From positions 186,001-250,000 of the forward strand of contig JANCYW010000011.1 in the NCBI GenBank assembly GCA_026184775.1: DNA of 64,000 bases, read 5' to 3'. The notes below the pieces were generated by a model. The model searched no databases and was not told where the DNA came from. It saw nothing but the letters and a program-made list of their open reading frames with translations. The stretch is from Cyanidium caldarium (lineage: Eukaryota; Rhodophyta; Bangiophyceae; Cyanidiales; Cyanidiaceae). Of the stretch, positions 55,329 to 63,234 are shown piece after piece; the first letter of the stretch is position 1; each line of letters opens with the position of its first letter. The translations under genes and the position numbers were made by a program.

Positions 55329-56810
55329 ATGGAAAACGGTAGTATAGGGACGCCAGAAGAGCCGCTCCGGTACTGCATCTGTCGACAGCCGTACGATGCA
55401 GAGGTCAACGGCGACATGGTCTGTTGTGACAGCGGCTCGTGTGCCATCGGCTGGTACCACGTTTCGTGTCTGTTTCTGGACGTGGCGCAGGTGCGGCGCG
55501 CCGACTGCTTTGTGTGTCGGTTCTGCTCGGGCAGCGGCCGGGACGTGTTCGGCTCGGCCGCGGCCGCGCGAGGGCCCACCGGGCGCCGACGAGGACACGC
55601 TGCTGCGGCGTCCGTAACCGATTACGCCAGTTTGGACGACGGTGACGTGGGCGGGGCGTTTCGCGAGGCTGTCGCGGTGGACGCATTGCCCACAGCGGCT
55701 GCGATGGCCGCGGCGGAGGCGCGCGCCAAGGCCACCGACGGCGCCGCGCTCGGCCTCGCCGTGAGCGACACGGGCGACGCGTGGCACAGCATACCCGCGG
55801 CGCCAAGCGTGGCGCGCACCGCGAAAGCGCTCGATATGAACGTGCCTGCCGAGGCATACGACCCCATGCGGGTGGCCACCGAGTACGGCCTGGAGGTGCT
55901 TTGCGAGGCGCTCGACGTGGCCAGCCAGCAAGAGTTGCAACCGCCGTGGACGCTGGGCCAGTGGATGGACTACTTTCGCACCCCAGCAGAGCGACGACAG
56001 CGGGTGCTGAATCTGATATCGCTGGAGGTGTCGCACACACCCACCGGTCGACAATTTCGAGCGCCGCGGCTGATCCGCGACGCCGACTGGAGCCGGTGGT
56101 GCTCGCGACGCCGGCCGAAAGTGGGCACCTACTACTTGATGAGCGCTTGCGGTGCCTGGACGTCGTGGCATATCGATTTCGGCGGCTCCACGGTGTTTTA
56201 CCACCTGCTGCGCGGACACAAGGTGTTCTACGTGGCACCGCCCTCCACCCACAACCTGCACCTATACGAGCGCTGGCAGTCGGACCCGCAGCAGGTGGTG
56301 CGCGAGCCGGAGTTTGTGATGCAGCTCAAGGCGGTGGCGCGTCTGGAGCTGCTGGCGGGCAACACGCTGATCATTCCGCACGGCTGGCTGCACGCAGTGT
56401 TCACCCCGGAGGACTCGGTGGTGATCGGCGGCAACATTCTACACCTACGCGGGTTTAGCATGCAGCAGCGCATTTACGCACTGGAGCGACGGCTGCGCGT
56501 CCCCGACAAGTACCAGTACCCGCTGTTCAAAGAGCTGAGCTGGCTGGCGGCGCGACACTACGCGGCGCGCCTGGCGGCAGCAAGACAGGCCGGCACCGAT
56601 GTGAAACAAGTGTGGGATGCGGTGGAGCGGCGGGAGTTGCGGGAGCTGGCGCGGGTGTTGCGCGCCTATGTGCAGATGTGGCGGAAACAGGTGACCCTCC
56701 ATGCCACTGCCGACCGGTTGCGGAGCGCCTGGACCGGCATGCCGCCTCGCGTCTCTACCGAACGATGTCTGCAGTGGGTAGAGGCGCTCGAGGGCGTGCC
56801 AGAGATATGA
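55329..56810 (+). CDS. PHD-JmjC histone demethylase, KDM7/KDM2-like
   Basis: This 493-residue protein has an N-terminal PHD finger (about 15-70, YCICRQPYD...MVCCDSGSCAIGWYHVSC...CFVCRFC) that would read methylated H3. A linker follows, then a JmjC domain at about 190-420. SLEVSHTPTG is followed by WHIDFGGSTVFYHLLRG, with Fe ligands H281 and D283, and by WLHAVFTPEDSVVIGGN, with the distal His near 355. RIYALERRLRVPDKYQYPLFKEL is a helix typical of the PHF8/KDM7 and KDM2 group, which demethylates H3K9, H3K27 or H3K36. All Fe(II) ligands are present. This subgroup is not usual in land plants. The ATG at 55329 is the likely start; a GTAAGT at 55304 upstream could be a 5' UTR donor but is not needed. 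Confidence 0.88.
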   Translation: MENGSIGTPEEPLRYCICRQPYDAEVNGDMVCCDSGSCAIGWYHVSCLFLDVAQVRRADCFVCRFCSGSGRDVFGSAAAARGPTGRRRGHAAAASVTDYASLDDGDVGGAFREAVAVDALPTAAAMAAAEARAKATDGAALGLAVSDTGDAWHSIPAAPSVARTAKALDMNVPAEAYDPMRVATEYGLEVLCEALDVASQQELQPPWTLGQWMDYFRTPAERRQRVLNLISLEVSHTPTGRQFRAPRLIRDADWSRWCSRRRPKVGTYYLMSACGAWTSWHIDFGGSTVFYHLLRGHKVFYVAPPSTHNLHLYERWQSDPQQVVREPEFVMQLKAVARLELLAGNTLIIPHGWLHAVFTPEDSVVIGGNILHLRGFSMQQRIYALERRLRVPDKYQYPLFKELSWLAARHYAARLAAARQAGTDVKQVWDAVERRELRELARVLRAYVQMWRKQVTLHATADRLRSAWTGMPPRVSTERCLQWVEALEGVPEI

Positions 56811-56969
56811 GAGGAGCGCAGGCACGATCCAGTACCGTCCGCTCTCCCGTTGTTGCCCGTATCGTCTCGGAAGACGGCTGCGCGTGGGCGTTGCCGCTTC
56901 CCGTCTCACCTCTCTCACCGTTCCCGTTCCGCTCTCATCTCCCACATACTTTTCTCCCCCTCCAACAAC

Positions 56970-57374
56970 ATGCCCTCCAGCACTGCGCCCATCTTCCCCT
57001 CACCTACCTCATCGACCGACGACCCGCGACGACCCGACCTGGCGACCCCGCTGGCGCGCAAGGACCCACCGCGCTCGCTGGACACCTACGGCCTGTGCAC
57101 GCTGGCGTTTGGCGCAGGGGCACTGTTCACCAAAGTGCACGTCTGGGCGTGGCTGTGCGTGCTCTTCTTCATGGCCTCGCTGAACACCATGAACCGACGC
57201 ACCGCCGATACGCAGCAGCTGGCGTCGCTGGGCGGGTTTGTGCTCATGGTGGTGCTGTCGGCGGACCTGCTGGGGTGCGTACCGCGAATACGATCGGTAT
57301 TCTCTGAGCGCCGCGAGAGGTGGGAAGCGTGTGAAGGGGGAGGCAGAGCGTGTGTATCGGGCGGTATGCAGTGA
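56970..57374 (+). CDS. PAT complex subunit Asterix (WDR83OS family)
   Basis: This is a 134-residue ER membrane protein. DPRRPDL near residue 18 is followed by a Tyr-x-Leu start of helix 1. A KVHVWAWLCVLFFMASLNTMN helix and the polar ADTQQLASLGGFVLMVVL helix follow; this order is that of Asterix (DPRRP, KWCAWVAVYCSFISFANSR, DTKQMMSSF). Asterix with CCDC47 forms the PAT complex, which shields polar transmembrane helices during multipass protein insertion. The family usually ends soon after the third helix. Here about 35 Arg/Glu/Gly-rich residues follow it, and whether they are translated or removed by splicing is unclear. The gene is 159 bp downstream of the JmjC gene. Confidence 0.8.
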   Translation: MPSSTAPIFPSPTSSTDDPRRPDLATPLARKDPPRSLDTYGLCTLAFGAGALFTKVHVWAWLCVLFFMASLNTMNRRTADTQQLASLGGFVLMVVLSADLLGCVPRIRSVFSERRERWEACEGGGRACVSGGMQ

Positions 57375-57649
57375 CCAAGCACGGCGTGTGCGTTACGGGT
57401 GGCGGGGGCGTTCGGCACAACCTGCCCGGCCGCCCACTGGCTTTGTATTGTCAGTTCACTCGAGGTAGGGAGCTTGAAGACGCCACCTGCCACGTTTTCG
57501 GTAAAGCGCCTGAGCTGCGCGGCATCGCTCCATCACCCACCACGGCGGGTTAGCGCCGGTCGCCTTTCCCCGTGACACACTCCTCGGTCGGCGCGGCATC
57601 CTCGCACACCCCCGGAATGCAGCTGTGCTAGCCGCACCTCCACTCCTCC

Positions 57650-58294
57650 ATGCGTGGGCACATACCTCGAGTGAGCATGCTGGGCGGGGCGGAGGCGCCG
57701 CCGGCGTCTGTGGGCACGGTGCTGCGGGTGGGCTGGGCGCTGCTGTGCAGCAGTCCGCTCTACTGCGCGCTGGTGTTGGCGGTGGTGGTGTGGGAGTCGA
57801 CCCTGAAGCTGTGGCGACGGGTGTGCTGCCGCGTGGCAAGTCTTGGGCCGGAAGTGGCGTGGGACCGATTGGACCGTAACAAGTTGCCGCGACACGTCGC
57901 GGTGGTGGGCACCGCTGCCGCCGCCCTCGATCGGCTATCCCGCCTGCTGTTCGAGGCCGGAGTGCAGCGGGTGACCGCGTACGACCCGCGGCGGTTGGAA
58001 GCATCATGCGTTCGCCACGGGCGCGCCGGTCAGACGTTGGTGTGGATCGGCGCGGGTGCTCACGGCCGCGCGGCCATTCCGGCCATGGCGCGCACCGGCG
58101 GCAGCTGGCACGACCTCGGACCCGGGTACGACGACGAGCCGGATTTATTGCTCACCCTAGATGGCAGCTTGCACGGATACCCGCCGACCATGCTGCGCGT
58201 CACCCATCTGCATCACCTGCAGAACTGCACTCGTAGGGCGGTGCGTGCAGCGCTGGTCCAGTATGTAAGTACGGAGCGCCGCAGTGGCTGCTGA
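57650..58294 (+). CDS. NUS1: NUS1/NgBR-like cis-prenyltransferase subunit
   Basis: This 214-residue protein has an N-terminal membrane helix (about 27-52, LLCSSPLYCALVLAVVVW) and then a cis-prenyltransferase-like domain. KLPRHVAVVG...LSRLLFEAGVQRVTAYDP matches the start of NUS1. PDLLLTLDGSLHGYPPTMLRVTHL and LVQYVSTERRSGC match its C-terminus (PDLVLKFG...GFLPWQIRLTEI...LRQYAACEQRLGK). NUS1 pairs with DHDDS/RER2 in the ER to make dolichol. The family's C-terminal RxG motif, which acts in the partner's active site, is present as RSG. The catalytic half-sites of the DHDDS type are absent, as expected. A GTAAGT near the 3' end is coding, since the reading through it aligns. Confidence 0.78.
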   Translation: MRGHIPRVSMLGGAEAPPASVGTVLRVGWALLCSSPLYCALVLAVVVWESTLKLWRRVCCRVASLGPEVAWDRLDRNKLPRHVAVVGTAAAALDRLSRLLFEAGVQRVTAYDPRRLEASCVRHGRAGQTLVWIGAGAHGRAAIPAMARTGGSWHDLGPGYDDEPDLLLTLDGSLHGYPPTMLRVTHLHHLQNCTRRAVRAALVQYVSTERRSGC

Positions 58295-58666
58295 GCCGGG
58301 GAGAAGGAACAGGAGGAATAGGAGCAGTGTGCGTACTGCGCGCTTTGGTGGTCGCATGCTCGAGCCCGCGAATGGCCACGCACGCTGAACGTGGAGCAGA
58401 GCGGTGGCTCGAACCCACCTCGTGTTGATAGGTCGAGAGTCTCCTCTTCCGGAGAGCGCGTTTGCTCTTGGAGTCATATACAAGAATGAGCGTCTACGCT
58501 CTCCCCCGCTTATCCGCCACTTGCTCAACATGCGCTAACTTTTTTCTGTGTGCGTTCCGCCGCTCCGCCTCCCGCAGCGTCTCTGTGATGCTCGCCGACC
58601 GCCCCGCACCGGCGGGTTCCGCTTCACGACTCGCCTCGAACGGCGCCTCCTGCACTCCCCTTCATC
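58295..58666. other. Intergenic region with a T-arm-like hairpin
   Basis: This 372-bp region lies between NUS1 and MRT4. It contains a perfect 5-bp stem with a 7-base loop at 58403-58419 whose minus strand includes GGTTCGAGCC, a match to the tRNA B box. No acceptor stem, anticodon arm or D arm could be built on either strand, so no tRNA is called. Nothing else was recognised. Confidence 0.5.
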
Positions 58667-59362
58667 ATGCCCCACGCCAAACGCACGCGAGCGGTGACGA
58701 TCGGCAAAGTGCCGACCAAGACACGGCAGGACAAGGCCGCGCTCATCGACCGCATCCGGGCGTGCTTCCCACCGCAGTACCGTCATGTGGTGGTGCTCGA
58801 GTACGGCAACGCCCGGAACGTCACCCTGCAGGGGCTGCGCGAAGCGCTCAAGGCGTTGCCGGACGGAGGCGGCCGACTGTTTCTGGGGCCCACCCGGGTG
58901 ATGCAGGTGGCGCTGGGCCGCACTGCAGCGGACGCGCAGTTTGCCGACGCGCACTGCGTCGGTGAGCGGCTGCGCGGCAAGGCCGGGCTACTGTTCAGCA
59001 ACGCGGACGCCGCCCGCCTGTCGCAACTGCTGAACGAGTTTAACGTGCCGACGTATGCGCGCGCCGGGGATGTCGCCTCCGAGGATGTGTTGTTGCCAGA
59101 GCACGACGTCCTGGCCGATCTGCCCACCTCCATGGCACCGCAGCTACGCCAGCTCGGCCTGCCCGTCCGCGCGCGACACGATCGGCTGCAGTTGGATGTG
59201 CAGGATGAGACCGCGCCCATCCGCGTATGTACCGCTGGCGAGGTGCTGCGGCCGGAGCAGTGCGTGCTGCTGAAGCTGCTGCGGCGGCCGCTGGCGCAGG
59301 TGCGTCTGCGCCTGCTCTGCCATTTGGATACGCGGCGGGGGACATTTCGAGAACTGGACTGA
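58667..59362 (+). CDS. MRTO4: MRT4/MRTO4 60S assembly factor (P0-like)
   Basis: This 231-residue nucleolar protein is a placeholder for ribosomal protein uL10 (P0) on pre-60S particles. Its start MPHAKRTRAVTIGKVPTKTRQDKAAL is typical of Mrt4. VVVLEYGNARNVTLQGLREAL, FLGPTRVMQVALGR and LLFSNADAARL follow. FNVPTYARAGDVA and the rRNA-binding LPVRARHDRLQLD segment complete it. The acidic GHSL-type C-terminal tail of P0 is absent, as expected for Mrt4. Length agrees with human MRTO4 (239). A polyadenylation-like AATAAA lies 64 bp after the stop (59426-59431). Confidence 0.94.
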   Translation: MPHAKRTRAVTIGKVPTKTRQDKAALIDRIRACFPPQYRHVVVLEYGNARNVTLQGLREALKALPDGGGRLFLGPTRVMQVALGRTAADAQFADAHCVGERLRGKAGLLFSNADAARLSQLLNEFNVPTYARAGDVASEDVLLPEHDVLADLPTSMAPQLRQLGLPVRARHDRLQLDVQDETAPIRVCTAGEVLRPEQCVLLKLLRRPLAQVRLRLLCHLDTRRGTFRELD

Positions 59363-59393
59363 GTGGAGGTTACGGTAGCGTGTGCGTCTTGCG

Positions 59394-59708
59394 CTAGGCC
59401 CTCCGGCGTATCCCCACGAGTATCCAATAAAGAGGTATGCCTTTTGCCACGATATTCACGCTCCCGACCGGTGCTCCTCTGCGACAGCACCCCTCCTCCG
59501 CGATGATGCGGACGAAGATTCGGCGGCCGTGCGTTTCCGCCCAGGCAACCTGCCGTGGCCACGGAGGCGGGCGCACGGTCGACGTTGATGTCTCTGGCGT
59601 CTTTGAAAAGGTATCGGTGACCGGGAGGCCGTCACGGCTTTTGAGCAATGCGCGCGCCTTGAGTCGCCGTCGCTCTCTCAGGGCCATTCCTTCCGTTTCT
59701 TGTTTCAT
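59394..59708 (-). CDS. Possible small uncharacterised protein
   Basis: This 104-codon frame fills the gap between MRT4 (convergent, 31 bp away) and the GDSL gene (divergent, 49 bp away), a placement that fits the alternate-strand layout. It starts MKQETEGMALRERRRL and has a basic N-terminus. A Pro/Trp-rich middle (RPPPWPRQVAW) and a mildly hydrophobic C-terminus (IPLYWILVGIRRRA) follow. I recognise no domain. The GDSL frame is also open on the plus strand here, so the region may simply be the untranslated flank of both neighbours. Confidence 0.25.
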   Translation of the reverse strand: MKQETEGMALRERRRLKARALLKSRDGLPVTDTFSKTPETSTSTVRPPPWPRQVAWAETHGRRIFVRIIAEEGCCRRGAPVGSVNIVAKGIPLYWILVGIRRRA

Positions 59709-59757
59709 TCGGCCTCTCCTCTTACCACCTCTCCCTCCCGCCTCCATCTGTTCCCTG

Positions 59758-60609
59758 ATGCGACAATGGCTGCGGCGACTCACTTTGCTCGGGGTCGGCT
59801 TGGCGTCCACGGCGGCCGGACAGGGATTCGCGCTCTCCTACACCTACCGATCGCCGCCGGAGTGCCTCGGTCCGCATCACGGCGTGGAGAACGTGCACGG
59901 CCAGATCGGTCCGCCGCGCCTGGTGCTATTCCTGGGCGATAGCCTGGTGACCGGCGTCGGTTGCCAGTGTCGATCGAGTCTCGGCGGCGGGTGCGAACAC
60001 GGCGGTCCGGCGCTGCCGCGTCGTCTGGCGCAACGCCTCTCCGAGCAACTGCGCGCACCGGTGGAATGGCACGCCATCGGCTTGACCGGCGCCTCGGTGT
60101 GCGACCTGCTGGAACGCGTACTACCGCGTGCTCGCGGGTGTCTAGGTGTGGCCGAGCAGGCCACGCGCTCGGTGGATATGGTGGTCATCGTGTGCGGGGT
60201 GAACGATTGGAAACGCGCCTGGCGCTCGTACTCGCCGGCCGCCTTTGAGGAGGGGCTCGCCAGCCTCATCCGCGCTGCTCGCGACGCACTGCACCTCCGC
60301 GACGACTGTCCGATTCTGGTGCCGGCGGTGAGCGGCGCTATGATGCAGCACGCACCGCGCTTCCAACTGGAACCGCTGCGGTCGGTGCTCACTTTCGTAG
60401 CCGCCGAATACGACCGCGCCAAGCAGCGCGCTGCCGCCCGCCTCGGCAACGGTGTTTTCTATGTAGAGGCGATGCCGCGATGCAACGACATCGTCACCAG
60501 TCTGTTCTCGCAACTCGACGGCGTGCACCCCAGCGAGGTGGGGTATCGCCGTTGGGCGGATCACATTTTCGACCACCTCGCCGCCCACAACTGTAGCACG
60601 CCGCTGTAA
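59758..60609 (+). CDS. Secreted GDSL/SGNH-type esterase or lipase
   Basis: This 283-residue SGNH hydrolase has a probable signal peptide or membrane anchor (residues 1-22, basic then hydrophobic, ending AAGQG). Block I VLFLGDSLVTG carries the nucleophile Ser62. The GVND motif lies near 145, with the oxyanion Asn. Block V LDGVHPSEVGY holds Asp254 and His257. All catalytic residues are present. The fold acts on acyl esters or carbohydrate acetyl groups; the substrate is unknown. Many similar bacterial and algal proteins act in the endomembrane system or outside the cell. Two Cys clusters around residues 67-80 could form disulfides, in line with secretion. A longer in-frame start exists at 59437, but 59758 gives the signal peptide. 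Confidence 0.82.
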   Translation: MRQWLRRLTLLGVGLASTAAGQGFALSYTYRSPPECLGPHHGVENVHGQIGPPRLVLFLGDSLVTGVGCQCRSSLGGGCEHGGPALPRRLAQRLSEQLRAPVEWHAIGLTGASVCDLLERVLPRARGCLGVAEQATRSVDMVVIVCGVNDWKRAWRSYSPAAFEEGLASLIRAARDALHLRDDCPILVPAVSGAMMQHAPRFQLEPLRSVLTFVAAEYDRAKQRAAARLGNGVFYVEAMPRCNDIVTSLFSQLDGVHPSEVGYRRWADHIFDHLAAHNCSTPL

Positions 60610-60760
60610 ATGATTCCTGAGAAGCGGGGTTGCATGACGGGGGTTCGAGGTGCTCGTTTCGGGGGCAAGCTGCTCGGCGCGGGAGGCGAAACCGCAGCGA
60701 ATGTCGCGCGGGGAAATTTATGTTGTTCGGGCGCGCAAACGCTGCCAGCGCGCACGTTTC

Positions 60761-60889
60761 GGTGAGGTGCCGGAGACGCGCCGCGACGGCGGACACGAAA
60801 CGTCTCGTCGCGTGCGCCGGTATGGTTAACGGGTGTGCCTGCTAAGTACATGCTCTTTGAGCGCGCGAGTTCGAATCTCGTCCTCACCG
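60761..60889 (+). tRNA. tRNA-Ser (anticodon GCU) with a D-loop intron
   Basis: A complete class II tRNA can be folded. The acceptor stem is 60761-60767 with 60882-60888 (7 pairs). The D stem is CCG with CGG. The anticodon stem 60834-60838 with 60846-60850 has the loop CTGCTAA, and the anticodon GCT is at 60841-60843. The variable arm GCTC-TTT-GAGC has 4 pairs. The T arm is GCGAG-TTCGAAT-CTCGT, and the discriminator is G at 60889. The D loop is interrupted by about 47 bases between GAG and TGGTTAA; without them the mature tRNA is 82 nt. CCA is not encoded. A T7 run follows. D-loop introns are known for Cyanidioschyzon and some other tiny algae, and splicing by the tRNA endonuclease is inferred. 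Confidence 0.93.
60776..60822 (+). other. Non-canonical intron in the D loop of tRNA-Ser(GCU)
   Basis: The intron is about 47 nt; its exact ends may shift by a base or two. It folds on itself. CGCGACG (60782-60788) pairs perfectly with CGTCGCG (60806-60812), extended by GCGC/GCGC with one bulge. This leaves short unpaired stretches next to the exon ends, a bulge-helix-bulge-like shape recognised by tRNA splicing endonuclease. It splits the internal A-box promoter. Confidence 0.85.
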
Positions 60890-60894
60890 CGTCG

Positions 60895-60901
60895 TTTTTT
60901 T
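60895..60901 (+). terminator. RNA polymerase III terminator of tRNA-Ser
   Basis: A run of seven T starts 5 bp after the discriminator base, the normal distance for a Pol III stop. A second run of seven T lies at about 60954-60960. Confidence 0.85.
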
Positions 60902-61381
60902 GGTGGTGGGGAAGGTGAATGGGATTGGTAGAGGTGGAGCCCCTTGGTGAGGGTTTTTTTGGGTGAATGGAGGCCAATGAGGGGAGGTGTGCTCCCTCTC
61001 TCTCGGTGAGTCGGGAGATTGACGTTCACGAGCAGCGAAACGAAGTTGCCATTTTCCCTGGTTCAACTCAAACACGCCGTCCTGAATTCAATTGTCCCGT
61101 TGAACACAACAGCCCGTCGTGAACTCCGTGCGCTCATGTCCCGTCGCCCTCTCGCCGTCTCCCACTCTACATCATTCACCTCCGCCCGACTCTCCATATC
61201 CTTTCGTTTCCGCTGCGAGAAACAATTTGCACCCGCTCTACCAGAGACACGCGCCCTTCTGTCCGAGGTGACAGCCAGATGCGTGTCTCGGATTTCTCCT
61301 CGCACTGAACCGTTGCGTGGCTGTCGCGTTCACCGTCGTTTTGGCGTCTTGTGGTGTGCCACGTCAATTCCTGCCGAAATC
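60902..61381. other. Region downstream of tRNA-Ser, leader of the coiled-coil gene
   Basis: This region is about 480 bp and is less GC-rich than its surroundings. The frame of the next gene is open back to 61019, but that part (Thr/Ser/Arg-rich) has no Met with clear support until 61382. No other gene was recognised. Confidence 0.45.
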
Positions 61382-62014
61382 ATGTCTCGCACGACCTACT
61401 TCATGCCCAGTATGTCTTTCATCGAGCAGCATTTGCAAGCGACGGCACTGCCGTCGCCGAGTGCCGCCAAACCGCCGCTGCCGTCGTCGGCGTCGCGCCC
61501 GCATGCCGCCCGTGGCGAACCGCATACACCCGTCGGCAGTGGCAGGGAGATGGCTGCACCGGGTGACGGCGCGGACCATTCAGGAAATATGGCGTCGGTG
61601 CGCGTCGCCTCGATGGCGGCGTTGCAGTCGGACGCCGCGCTCGTGCAAATCGAGGAGCGAATGGAGCGCCTCTCCCTGTACGTGGGCACCATGCACAGCC
61701 GTATTGTAGGTCTGGAGAGACAGCTGCTGCGGTTGCACGAGCGGCTCAGTCAGCAGGAGCAAGGCTCCGGCGCCATCGAACCCGCTCTCGGCGGCCGGCT
61801 GGCGCCGTCCGCGTGGTTCCGCCTGGCCGACGACGACGGCGACGCTGTCGATGCGGATGCCCCGGTCGACGTGCTCTCGTGCGTGCCGGCATCGGCATCC
61901 CCAACATCCGCCTCCTTACGTGCTGGCGATGGGTCGCCCTCCACGGCTCGCGGTGAGCGCACCTCTGTCGGGAAGGCGAACGGCGCGACACCGACCGCCC
62001 ACCTCTCGGAGTGA
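61382..62014 (+). CDS. Unrecognised protein with a central coiled coil
   Basis: I do not recognise this 210-residue protein. Residues 1-75 are Ser/Pro/Ala-rich. A heptad-like helix spans about 82-120 (QIEERMERLSLYVGTMHSRIVGLERQLLRLHERLSQQE). The C-terminal 80 residues are acidic and then Ser/Thr-rich. Small proteins of this shape include subunits of tethering, dynactin and BORC-type complexes, but nothing links it to one. The start at 61382 gives MSRTTYFMPSMSFIEQHL; a frame extension upstream to 61019 is possible and would add 121 basic residues. The gene is convergent with EF-Ts (32-bp gap). Confidence 0.5.
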   Translation: MSRTTYFMPSMSFIEQHLQATALPSPSAAKPPLPSSASRPHAARGEPHTPVGSGREMAAPGDGADHSGNMASVRVASMAALQSDAALVQIEERMERLSLYVGTMHSRIVGLERQLLRLHERLSQQEQGSGAIEPALGGRLAPSAWFRLADDDGDAVDADAPVDVLSCVPASASPTSASLRAGDGSPSTARGERTSVGKANGATPTAHLSE

Positions 62015-62046
62015 CCGGCTCGCCGTGCTACCCTCTATATCATACC

Positions 62047-62898
62047 TCATTCTTCCAGCGGACCAAACCGTACAAATTCCACCACTTGCACCTCTTTGCC
62101 CAGCGCCTCTTCGACGGTGCGCGGTCGCTGACCAGATGCGGCGTCCGCGGCACCCTCGGTCACCAGCGTCTGCTCCAACAAACAATGCTCTTCCGTAAAG
62201 CTGCGCAACATACCACGCGCAATCTGCTGTTGGCGTCGCGGATCGGGCGTGGCCTGGATCGCTCGCGCTTCCGCCACCCGTTGCTCCCGCTCTAACACCG
62301 CCGCATCCACTCGGTCGGCAGAGAGGAATGGCGGATTCATCGCCGCAATGTGCATCGCAATGTTGCGCCCCGACGGCGATGCACCCGACAGCGCCAACAA
62401 CACACCCACCTGGGCGTTGTTGTGTAGGTACGCGTAGACGCGCCCAGTGCCCGCATTCGGCGCCTCCAGCACCGCCGACCGCGCCACGGTCACCTTCTCG
62501 TTCACCGCGCCCATCGCCTGGTGCAGCTCCGGCTCCAGTCGCTCCAGCAGCTGTTCGTTATCGCGCACATGCTTCTCTATGAGCAGTTGCAGTCCACGCT
62601 CGGCCACTTGTCGCACGCGGTCATGCCCGTGCACAAAGTCGCTCTCGCTGCACAACTGCAGCATACCCCCGACGCGCCCGTCATCCGATAGCCGCAGCGC
62701 CACCAGCGCCTTTTGAGCCGATCGATTCGCTTTCCGCGCAGCCACGTGCGCTCCTCGTGCCCGCAACAACTCCACCGCCGCATCCAACTGGCTGTCCACC
62801 GCCTCCAGTGCCCGCTTGCACTCCAGCACCGGTGCCCCGGTCGCATCGCGCAACTGCTTCACCAACGCCACCGCCACTCTTGCCGCCGCTGCGGTCAT
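62047..62898 (-). CDS. Elongation factor Ts, mitochondrial
   Basis: This 283-residue nucleotide-exchange factor for EF-Tu has a UBA-like N-terminal domain (LVKQLRDATGAPVLECKRALEAVDSQLDAAVELLRARG). The core follows, with CSESDFVHGHDRV (the TDFV-type EF-Tu contact) near residue 90, RVYAYLHNNAQVGVLLALSG near 155, and an NIAMHIAAMNPPFL motif. Red algal plastid genomes usually encode their own tsf gene, so the nuclear copy is most simply mitochondrial; in a green alga it could be plastid. The presequence is short (about 10 residues before the UBA-like domain). The first in-frame ATG is at 62898, and upstream the frame opens only from a GTG. Confidence 0.88.
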   Translation of the reverse strand: MTAAAARVAVALVKQLRDATGAPVLECKRALEAVDSQLDAAVELLRARGAHVAARKANRSAQKALVALRLSDDGRVGGMLQLCSESDFVHGHDRVRQVAERGLQLLIEKHVRDNEQLLERLEPELHQAMGAVNEKVTVARSAVLEAPNAGTGRVYAYLHNNAQVGVLLALSGASPSGRNIAMHIAAMNPPFLSADRVDAAVLEREQRVAEARAIQATPDPRRQQQIARGMLRSFTEEHCLLEQTLVTEGAADAASGQRPRTVEEALGKEVQVVEFVRFGPLEE

Positions 62899-63234
62899 GC
62901 TGAGAGGCGACACTGTGCAGAGCAGGGAGCAGGAGCGCAGTGGAGGTGCTTTCTCACGTCAAACGTAGGGGTGTCGTCGGTTTGTTGTTTCCTGCGACGA
63001 TCGCCTCAGCTTGGCTGCATGACGACCCGGCCAAACGACGTCGTGGCGCAGAAACGTTGCGGGTGGGCGCGTCCGTCTGTGGGAGGCGTTGCGCCCTCCG
63101 CTCCCCCACGAGAAACGCCCGGAAGGAGCACTGGACGCTCTGAATAGAGCTCAAGCAGGGTACACTTATCCTTCTCATGACTGCATAACCCAGATCCTCT
63201 CCACGCAACCGTTTCCCCTCTTCTGTGCCCGAGA
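62899..63234. other. Divergent intergenic region between EF-Ts and POLD2
   Basis: This 336-bp region contains no recognised gene, repeat or structured RNA and probably holds both promoters. Confidence 0.5.

Noticed and set aside
58262-58275. GTAAGT in NUS1 as a splice donor
   Set aside because: Reading straight through gives a C-terminus that aligns with NUS1 up to the RxG motif, and no suitable branch point and acceptor were found close by.
58403-58419. Hairpin with a B-box match, suggestive of a tRNA T arm
   Set aside because: On the minus strand the box does not sit in a normal T loop. On the plus strand position 54 would be C. No acceptor, D or anticodon arm with T33 and a paired stem could be found in linear or permuted order.
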